Assembly (NCBI GenBank): GCA_003635255.1
Contig: PYJC01000137.1
Location: 1-45,869, forward strand
Reading direction: 5' to 3'
DNA length: 45,869 nucleotides
DNA from: Candidatus Poribacteria bacterium
GTDB taxonomy: Bacteria; Poribacteria; WGA-4E; WGA-3G
How positions within the stretch are numbered: the first letter of the stretch is position 1; every line of letters starts with the position of its first letter. Both the position numbers and the translations under genes were made by a program. The notes beneath the pieces were generated by a model that saw nothing but the letters and a program-made list of their open reading frames with translations, had not been told where the DNA came from and ran no database searches. Of the stretch, positions 33,117 to 39,990 are shown piece after piece.

Positions 33117-36080
33117 CTATTCGTCGGTGTTGGCAGAACTGGTGATAGCCTCATCCCAATCCCACAAAAAGATTGTGCCATCCTGCGCCGTGCTAACCAG
33201 TGTTTCCCCATCAGGCGAAAATTTCAACGTCTCCACTTGCTGCGTATGCCCATCAAGCGCAGCGATGCTGTCTCCAGTCTTGGCATCCCATAATTGGATT
33301 GTCCCGCTGCTATGCCCACTGAGGAAAATTGCGCCATCGGGTGAAAACACCAACGGTTTTGGATAATCATGGTGTATCCCCCAACCTCGTTTATGCACAG
33401 TGCTAACCGAAAAAAGTTTATGACCGGTACGCACGTCCCATAAATGGAGTTGAGTCGGTGTCCCCGCAGCGAGCAAGGCGCGGTCCGGCGAAAACGCCAA
33501 CGCCGAAATATGCCTCAGATGCTCTTGTTTCATCGGTTCTGTCAATTCTGAAAAGACGGTCAAAGCTTCACCGGTCGCAACGTCCCACATTCGGATTTCC
33601 CCCTCTGTAGTTCCACTCACAAGCCATCTACCATCTGACGAAAACGCCAATGTCAAAATCGTTGGCAGATTGTCGTGACGGCCGAGGGGTAGATCATCAT
33701 AAAAATGAAACGGAATGACCAATTCATCGCCTGTTTCCGTATTCCATAAGCGAATGGTGTCGCCCAAAATAGTCGCCACCGTTTTAGTTCTATCGTCAGG
33801 AGAAAAGGTAAGTTCTCTGGCATGTTTCTGCCAAGTTGCAAGTTCAGCTCCAGTCGATACATCCGTCAACCGAGTTAGATTATCTGGCTTCGTAGAAGAG
33901 AACCCAAGAGGGAACCCACCGAAAACTATCGTACCGTCTGCCGCTGCACTGACGAGTTTCGTGCCATCCGGCGAAAACGCCACGGATGAATACCAGTCCC
34001 GGTGTCCGCTATTTTGGACAGTGGACTTTTGCGCTGCGTCCACATCCCAAAAGGTAATTTCACCGTTAAACGCCGCGCTGACAAGCGTGGAACTATCCTT
34101 AAAGAAGGTCGCCGCTTTTATGGATTGTGTGTGTCCAGTGATAAGGTCATCTGCTGGAGCCCCAGTCGCTGTCTGCCAGAATCGGAGTGTGCCGTCTGCA
34201 CTCCCGCTTACGAGTGTACGACCATCAGGTGAAAATGCTAAGGCCGTAATACCGTTGATATGTCCAGTGAGCGTCGCGAGCGGTTCGCCAGTGGTGGCAT
34301 CCCACAATTGCACTGTTTTATCGGTACTCCCACTTGCAAGCATTTTGCCATCGGGTGAAAACGCCAGCACATTTGTCGGCCCAGTATGTTTTTGCAGCGT
34401 TATCGAATCCCTATCACCAGTAGTATCCGACAATCGGACTGTCATATCTGTGCTGCCACTGGCGAGACGGGTCCCATCCGGCGAAAACGCCACTGCTAAA
34501 ACCCGATTTTTTTTGAACATGCGACGCACAGGTTTATCTAACGGCTGAAGTGGCAAATCTACGTGTCCTCTGAGCGTCGATAATTTTTTACGGGTTGCTA
34601 CGTCCCATAACTGAACCGTCCCGTTCTCTTTGCCAATCGCGATTTTATCGCTCGTCATCGCGTAAACACCATTGAAATCCTCCGAACTAAACAGACCGAT
34701 GCCGAATAACCCAGTTTTAAGGTGTTTTGTTTTCCCTTTCCCGCTCTCAATATTCAATCGCGTAATCGCAGCATGCCCACCACTACTCAAACCGATCAGC
34801 GTTTTCCCATCTGAAGAGAACCGCAATACGGAAGCATCCCCGTACAAGTCAATAAGCGGCACTTCGCGCTCGGTAGCAATCTCCCACAATTGGATGAGTG
34901 TCTCTTCAGAAGAAATGCTAAGAAAACGGCCATCCGGTGAAAATCTGAGGGCTTCACACATTCCGCTGCCAAACAAAGATTTCTCCTCACCTGTTTCCAC
35001 ATCATACAGCCACACCCCGATGTGGCTACCGACTGCAAGGAGGGTTCCATCCGGTGAAAACTGGATTGTGGTAATTCCACCTTTTCCGAAACGCGCTTTT
35101 GCGGCTTTCGGCAGCTGCCAATGCGCGTAGTTTTGAACTGTCTCGTTTGATTGTACTTCTGTAACCGATGCTGAAACATCGTTAGGCTGCTGGTTGGAGA
35201 CCTTTCCCTCGCTCGGTGTGCGAACACTCCCAAGTTGCGTCCGAATATCGGGTTTGGACACCTCAAGGTTCAGCACAACGGGTGCTTCAATCAACTCGAC
35301 TGTCATCTCTGATGGCGCGTCGAAACTATAAGGTTTTTGGAAACGCGACATATACTGATTGCCTATGCCTAACATCAAAAAGATGACGGCTACCGTAGAA
35401 ACACCGATTGCCCACGGCACTAACGGCTTACTGCCTGATGGCGCAACCGGTTTCAACCGCGATATCTCTCGCATGATATTCTCTGTAAGATTTGGTGTAA
35501 TTTGGAAATGCTCAAGTGCCTCTCTAATCATCGGTTCCTCCTCTTTTAAACGGTTTCGTGCACGTCTCAAACGACTTTTAATGGTACTCGCCGACACGCC
35601 TAAAAATCGGCTGATTTCTGTAACCGTCATCTCACCAAGGTAGTGGAGCGTCATCACTGTGCGTTCACTCTCTTTCAACTTCGCGAGCAGCTTTTTGACG
35701 ACTTCGCGTTGGGATTCCGCTGTGGTTTCCATCCGATCTTCTACAACGTGTCGAGAATAAGCATCTTCTTGTATCATCGTTGTTTCTGTGTCCCCCAACG
35801 GTTGCGTCTGTATCCGTTTTTTGCGGAGCCATGTGGCACATAAGTTCGCCGTAATCACATAAAGCCATCCAGAAAACTGGTTCGGATCTTTCAGGATATG
35901 GAGTCTCTGATATACTTTCAGGAAGACCTCCTGGGTGATGTCTTCGGCGATATGGAAATCCCCGATTTTTCGCCAAGCTAATGTGTGAACTGGCTTTTGA
36001 TATTTATTTATGAGTTCAGCAAAAGCGGTTTCATCACCTGCCAGAACTCGTTGAATAAGTGCAACATCGTTGTTTTTCAT
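33117..36080 (-). CDS. Membrane-tethered ECF sigma factor fused to exported WD40 propellers
   Basis: 987 residues, one uninterrupted frame; GGAGG precedes ATG 36080. Region 2 is about 8-90 (AEDITQEVFLKVYQRL, FSGWLYVITANLCATWLRKK) and region 4 about 125-182 (LKESERTVMTLHYLGEMTVTEIS, SASTIKSRLRRARNRLKEEE). The segment ITPNLTENIMREISRLKP resembles the linker before the TM helix of anti-sigma factors. The TM helix is about 221-240, followed by a stalk (EMTVELIEAPVVLNLEVSKP). From about 335 on I count 14 WD40 repeats (FSPDG...LWD), enough for two seven-bladed propellers. Topology puts sigma inside and propellers outside. No separate anti-sigma gene is seen. Sigma-WD40 fusions are reported in Planctomycetes; release mechanism and targets are unknown. 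Confidence 0.93.
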   Translation of the reverse strand: MKNNDVALIQRVLAGDETAFAELINKYQKPVHTLAWRKIGDFHIAEDITQEVFLKVYQRLHILKDPNQFSGWLYVITANLCATWLRKKRIQTQPLGDTETTMIQEDAYSRHVVEDRMETTAESQREVVKKLLAKLKESERTVMTLHYLGEMTVTEISRFLGVSASTIKSRLRRARNRLKEEEPMIREALEHFQITPNLTENIMREISRLKPVAPSGSKPLVPWAIGVSTVAVIFLMLGIGNQYMSRFQKPYSFDAPSEMTVELIEAPVVLNLEVSKPDIRTQLGSVRTPSEGKVSNQQPNDVSASVTEVQSNETVQNYAHWQLPKAAKARFGKGGITTIQFSPDGTLLAVGSHIGVWLYDVETGEEKSLFGSGMCEALRFSPDGRFLSISSEETLIQLWEIATEREVPLIDLYGDASVLRFSSDGKTLIGLSSGGHAAITRLNIESGKGKTKHLKTGLFGIGLFSSEDFNGVYAMTSDKIAIGKENGTVQLWDVATRKKLSTLRGHVDLPLQPLDKPVRRMFKKNRVLAVAFSPDGTRLASGSTDMTVRLSDTTGDRDSITLQKHTGPTNVLAFSPDGKMLASGSTDKTVQLWDATTGEPLATLTGHINGITALAFSPDGRTLVSGSADGTLRFWQTATGAPADDLITGHTQSIKAATFFKDSSTLVSAAFNGEITFWDVDAAQKSTVQNSGHRDWYSSVAFSPDGTKLVSAAADGTIVFGGFPLGFSSTKPDNLTRLTDVSTGAELATWQKHARELTFSPDDRTKTVATILGDTIRLWNTETGDELVIPFHFYDDLPLGRHDNLPTILTLAFSSDGRWLVSGTTEGEIRMWDVATGEALTVFSELTEPMKQEHLRHISALAFSPDRALLAAGTPTQLHLWDVRTGHKLFSVSTVHKRGWGIHHDYPKPLVFSPDGAIFLSGHSSGTIQLWDAKTGDSIAALDGHTQQVETLKFSPDGETLVSTAQDGTIFLWDWDEAITSSANTDE

Positions 36081-36126
36081 CAGGTGCCTCCAGAAAGCGG
36101 TAGTTGATTAATAACATATCAACCTA

Positions 36127-36155
36127 TAGTGACGCAAGATAGGGGCAAAACGGTT
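36127..36155 (-). promoter_or_regulatory. Shared sigma-fusion promoter element, copy before the WD40 fusion
   Basis: On the minus strand AACCGTTTTGCCCC ... GCGTCACTA over 29 nt, ending 47 nt before the ATG. The AACC upstream half and CGTC downstream half fit ECF -35/-10 elements with about 15 bp between. Matching copies lie before the next two genes and at 6642-6670. Confidence 0.65.
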
Positions 36156-36187
36156 GCTTAATTTTTAAAAAAAAAGGAATTTTTATT

Positions 36188-36310
36188 TTTATAGTAAAAT
36201 CGAAAAATATGTTTACAGTTCGTCAGGAACCAAAAGCCCCACCGCCGCTGGCGAGGATTGTATCCTCGCCCTCGCGTTGGTGTATAAGTAATTACGGGTT
36301 TTACTATAAA
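36188..36310. repeat. Family B inverted-repeat element, copy 4
   Basis: TTTATAGTAAAA (36188-36199) and TTTTACTATAAA (36299-36310) are perfect 12-bp ends. The central hairpin GGCGAGGAT-TGT-ATCCTCGCC is at 36250-36270, with a compensatory base change against copies 1 and 2. Confidence 0.75.
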
Positions 36311-36596
36311 GAAAAGAGAGAACGGTAGGCTTGGAAGTGGACGGCATTCATCACCGACCGGAGAAAATAAACTAATTCATAACCCAAGTTGCTACTAACA
36401 GATTTTACACACTTCAGAAAGGGTTTTTCGTCTTTTTCCCCACCCCAGAGGGGTGACATATCTATAGAAAATGGTGTATTTACGCGATAGCACTCCAGCG
36501 GAGTGCTATGTGGATAAAAAGGTGGCAAATTGCGTTAATTCATACTGAGTGGATAAAAGGGTCAGGGATCTCTTTTGTGATAGACCTCACTCACTT
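36311..36596. other. Intergenic region between sigma fusions 1 and 2
   Basis: No gene is seen. ATAGCACTCC-AGC-GGAGTGCTAT (36487-36509) is a perfect 10-bp hairpin with a 3-nt loop, about 90 bp after the stop of the hydrolase fusion. It lacks a T-run, so a terminator role is uncertain. Confidence 0.5.
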
Positions 36597-39518
36597 TCAC
36601 TCAGCGGATCGATATTGATGTGGGACGATCTCAACTATCCTATCCTCGGAGTTCGCCTGAAAAAAAGCGACAATATCATCAATCATCTCACCCTTGATTT
36701 GATGCCCAGTATTTTCGTAAGTAACAAATTGCGCAGGAATCTCAAGTGCCTTGTATATCGACTGACTCATGTCCCATCGATCCGGCATCATTTTAGCTCC
36801 AATGAGACTTTTGACTAACTCGGCATCCACCGCATCGTAGGCATCTCGATACGGAATGGTGTCATTGTCATCCAAGGCACCCATATAGATGTATTGGGAA
36901 ACCTTTTTATATGCCGCTTCATCAAATTCAATACCAGCAATTTCTTTCACATCAGCAATCCCAATTGGATAACGAATCGTGACCTCATTCCAGTGATCCG
37001 TTGGGAAGGTTGGAATACCGTTGATGCCACCAGTTGCGACAGCGCGGACGACCGTTGGATGTAAAATCGCGAACCGATTCGTAAACGTTCCAGAAGCCGA
37101 AAACCCGTTCATGAAAATCTTTTCATTCACCTTCACGTTGTTGTGCCGTAGCAGTCGCTGGGCATGATCTATCATTTTGATGAGTTGCAGGTCGATCCTC
37201 CTGAGTCCGCCCTCTGTTAGCAGGAGTGTATCCCTATCCAAAGCATGTGTGTAGAGTTGCCATTGGTCCCCGCCGGGCCGAGGAAAAACAGGTACGAGCA
37301 GTGGGGTTTTCAATTTTCTTGCGATGACAGTCGCATGAGATGCCTCCGCGAATGCCTTCACTTTCCTATCAAGTCTTTTAAAATTATCTCCAGATCCTGT
37401 ATTGCACGGCTCTACCAGCAGATGGATCGGTTTGTTAGAATCTATTCCCTGCGGAATAAAGAGATAATATGGAAAAGCAAAGCCATCTGTAAGGTCCGTT
37501 GAGACGCGGCAAAGCAGCGCACTTGAGAGATCAAGTTCTTCAATATTTGTTACAGGAACGGGTGTCATATCCACAAAAGTACGTGTAACCGGCTCTGGCC
37601 CTTCGGTTGTGAAGATAAGAGTGTGTTCATCCAATGGATTGCCTGCTATATCTCTGATATTCCCATCAATGCCTAATATGAGCCGATAAATTTTTGAAGA
37701 CGCGAGGTGTTGTTTAAATGAAATAACGAGGGTCGTGTTGCCATCTGCCCACCGGATATCACCAACCGGAACCCCAGCAAACGCCACATCAATACCTCTC
37801 ATTCTTTCATCAAAAACAATCCGAATCTCCTTTAGGTCTGTTGAAATTTTCTCAGATAAGTTGGGCACAATTCTCTCTATTTTTGGGGGTGTTGTATCCT
37901 GTAGCAGCGAGGGAGCCCCTGCCGAGAGAGCGTTTGAACCGACGACATAACACGCCTCAATGACGGCTTCGTCCTGATAATCGTTTTGCCATTTATAGGT
38001 CCACGCGTTGCCGATCTGTAAGGGGAAGTATGCTGTGGCATCGGCTGGGACCTCGTATTCCAGCAATTCCGCTTCCGTTACGGTGCCATTGGTATGCTCA
38101 AAGCGCATTTTCACAATTCCAACGCCCTTGGCGAACCACAAATAGCGCATCCCATTCGCCAATGCACTCTTCAATGGGGTATCGGCTTCAACATCTGTGA
38201 AAACAGTTTTATGTCTGAGACACTCAGGAAAGAACCCCGCGGAAACCTCTACTTGTTCATAGCTTTCTAAGTTTGTTTCCGCCCTTATGTACCAAGGACC
38301 CAAACGGCCTATTTGCGTCCAAGTACTTCCTATACTTAAGGGAAATCTGAAAAGGTCCATGTCATTGTGGTTAACATAAGAAAACAACATATACCGCGGC
38401 GATGGGTCAAGTCCACCACTTCTCCCAGAAGTAAAATAAGTTCCGGAGGTCAAAGCCTCATTGGTGCTCCTAAGATTGAAGGTCCCTTCTGCCAAAAACC
38501 CTCCACCTTCTACGGTAGTATTGGCACTCAGGGTAATATAGCGTTCAGTTTTATCGGTAACAGTAATTTCTTCTCGATCATCTACCGGTGCGGTGACAAA
38601 TTTAGCCATATACTCTGACAGATCGGGTCGCTGATTTAATCCATTGCTACTATTTAGTGCATTGGCGTTTCCAAGTTGGGTCCGAACATCAGGTTTGGAT
38701 TCGAGGTTTAGCACAACGGGTGCCTCAACAATCTCTACAGTCATCTTTGAAGTCGCATCGAAACTATACGGCTTTTGGAAACGCGATAGGTATTGCGTAC
38801 CGATACCGAACATAAAAAATACCACTGCTATTGTAGAAGCAGCGATTGCCCATGGTACAAGTGGTTTACCGCCTGACGGGATAACCGGTTTCAGACGCGA
38901 AATCTCGCGCATGATATTCTCTGTAAGATTCGGTGTGATTTGGAAATGCTCTAAAGCCTCTCTTATCATGGGTTCCTCCTTCTTTAGGCGGTGGCGCGCA
39001 CGACTGAGCCGGCTTTTAATCGCACCGACCGACACCCCCAGAAACTTGCTAATCTCTTCACACGTCATCTCCCCGAAATAGTGGAGTGTCATAACAGTCC
39101 GCTCACTCTCCTGTAACTTCGCAAGCAGCTTTTTGACAACTTCGCGCTGTGATTCTACCGTTACGCGTTCGTTCTCCGAAATGACATATCCAGAATATGT
39201 GGCACTTTCTAATTGCACGCCACTGGTGGCATCCAATGATTGCATCCATAAACGCTTCTTACGGAGCCATGCCTTGCAACGGTTTACGGCTATCACATAA
39301 AGCCAACTCACAAAACGCTGCGGCTCCTTGAGTGTCGTCAGTTTCTGGTATGCTTTCAGGAACGTGTCTTGTGTTATTTCCTCAGCAACGTGGAAATCAC
39401 CAACTTTTCGCCACACAAGCGCGTGAACCGGTTTCTGGTACTTTTTCACCAGTTCAGCGAAAGCGGTTTCATCACCTGCGAGAACGCATTGAATCAGTCG
39501 AGCATCGTCGTTTTTCAT
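36597..39518 (-). CDS. Membrane-tethered ECF sigma factor fused to an exported Ig-like and alpha/beta-hydrolase module
   Basis: 973 residues from ATG 39518, chosen by alignment with the paralogs (MKNDDARLIQ); the frame is open upstream but through the promoter element. Region 2, region 4, the LTENIMREISRLKP linker, the TM helix (KPLVPWAIAASTIAVVFFMF) and the stalk match the other fusions. Then comes a beta-rich region (about 310-540) with a W/Y-rich module (FPLQIGNAWTYKWQND). An Ig-like domain follows (about 555-650, PPKIERIVPNLSEKISTDLKEI). The C-terminus is an alpha/beta hydrolase: nucleophile elbow GFSASG with Ser807, an acid in MGALDDNDTIP and His in NTGHQIKG. An esterase or depolymerase-like exterior on a sigma factor is very unusual. 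It may sense, or act on, an external polymer. Confidence 0.9.
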   Translation of the reverse strand: MKNDDARLIQCVLAGDETAFAELVKKYQKPVHALVWRKVGDFHVAEEITQDTFLKAYQKLTTLKEPQRFVSWLYVIAVNRCKAWLRKKRLWMQSLDATSGVQLESATYSGYVISENERVTVESQREVVKKLLAKLQESERTVMTLHYFGEMTCEEISKFLGVSVGAIKSRLSRARHRLKKEEPMIREALEHFQITPNLTENIMREISRLKPVIPSGGKPLVPWAIAASTIAVVFFMFGIGTQYLSRFQKPYSFDATSKMTVEIVEAPVVLNLESKPDVRTQLGNANALNSSNGLNQRPDLSEYMAKFVTAPVDDREEITVTDKTERYITLSANTTVEGGGFLAEGTFNLRSTNEALTSGTYFTSGRSGGLDPSPRYMLFSYVNHNDMDLFRFPLSIGSTWTQIGRLGPWYIRAETNLESYEQVEVSAGFFPECLRHKTVFTDVEADTPLKSALANGMRYLWFAKGVGIVKMRFEHTNGTVTEAELLEYEVPADATAYFPLQIGNAWTYKWQNDYQDEAVIEACYVVGSNALSAGAPSLLQDTTPPKIERIVPNLSEKISTDLKEIRIVFDERMRGIDVAFAGVPVGDIRWADGNTTLVISFKQHLASSKIYRLILGIDGNIRDIAGNPLDEHTLIFTTEGPEPVTRTFVDMTPVPVTNIEELDLSSALLCRVSTDLTDGFAFPYYLFIPQGIDSNKPIHLLVEPCNTGSGDNFKRLDRKVKAFAEASHATVIARKLKTPLLVPVFPRPGGDQWQLYTHALDRDTLLLTEGGLRRIDLQLIKMIDHAQRLLRHNNVKVNEKIFMNGFSASGTFTNRFAILHPTVVRAVATGGINGIPTFPTDHWNEVTIRYPIGIADVKEIAGIEFDEAAYKKVSQYIYMGALDDNDTIPYRDAYDAVDAELVKSLIGAKMMPDRWDMSQSIYKALEIPAQFVTYENTGHQIKGEMIDDIVAFFQANSEDRIVEIVPHQYRSAE

Positions 39519-39562
39519 CAGACATTTCCAGAATAGGGAGTTTAATGTTTCACACTGACCCT

Positions 39563-39591
39563 TAGTGACGCGACTTAGGCGGAAAACGGTT
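39563..39591 (-). promoter_or_regulatory. Shared sigma-fusion promoter element, copy before the hydrolase fusion
   Basis: On the minus strand AACCGTTTTCCGCC ... GCGTCACTA, again 29 nt long, ending 45 nt before ATG 39518. The first nine and last nine bases are identical to the copy at 36127-36155. Confidence 0.65.
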
Positions 39592-39659
39592 GCAGAATTC
39601 TGCAATTTTCTGGATAGCAAGTTTCAGTTTGCGAGTTTTGCCGAAAGGTGTGAGTTTGC

Positions 39660-39735
39660 CTAAAGAGAGATAAGAGTCTCCAAACAGAAGCGGTGATCGC
39701 CCATGGCGCGATCGGTTTTACTTCGCAAGACACTG
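39660..39735 (-). pseudogene. Possible relic of a sigma-fusion gene (anchor segment)
   Basis: On the minus strand the bases encode EVKPIAPWAITAS, matching the KPLVPWAIAAS anchor of the neighbouring fusions at about 24 of 33 nucleotides. Nothing recognisable flanks it on either side. A relic of a deleted extra copy is likely; chance similarity is possible for so short a stretch. Confidence 0.35.
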
Positions 39736-39847
39736 TTCGGACGAGTCCGTGTGCTCGTCCGAACCGCAACGCACCCATGGCACGAAGGTTTCCGAGGTTC
39801 CATCATGCGAAACAGAGTAGGGTCGAACGCAAATTGCGTAAGTCCTA
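39735..39847. repeat. Hairpin and half of a family A element
   Basis: GTTCGGACGAG (39735-39745) and CTCGTCCGAAC (39754-39764) form a perfect 11-bp stem with an 8-nt loop. TTGCGTAAGTCCTA (39834-39847) is a right end of family A, but no left end is visible. The remainder of the 39519-39990 gap shows no gene. Confidence 0.5.
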
Positions 39848-39945
39848 TTATTATACCATAAATGCAGCTAAAAGCGTATCTGCTCTGGGAAGAGACAAGC
39901 GTATAAGGTGGGTAAATCTTATTGAGGATTTGAATACGGAGAGAA

Positions 39946-39968
39946 GGGCGGGCATTGTAGCACCACCC
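39946..39968 (-). terminator. Weak hairpin after the BNR sigma fusion
   Basis: GGGCGG (39946-39951) and CCACCC (39963-39968) pair with one mismatch, 23 bp after the stop. The segment AGGGCGGGCATTGTAGCACC is shared with the flank of the next paralog (43460-43479), where the stem is perfect and followed by T bases. Confidence 0.4.
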
Positions 39969-39990
39969 CTGCAAGATATACTGATTTTCA

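Noticed and set aside
33715..34548. 277-codon plus-strand frame inside the WD40 fusion
   Set aside because: Antisense shadow of WD40 repeats (repeating PSGEN words are the complement of FSPDG); no independent signals.
39735..39764. GGACGAGTCCGTGTGCTCGTCC hairpin suggested a hammerhead ribozyme at first glance
   Set aside because: The required CTGANGA and GAAA core with a cleavage-site stem is not present; it is a plain 11-bp hairpin.
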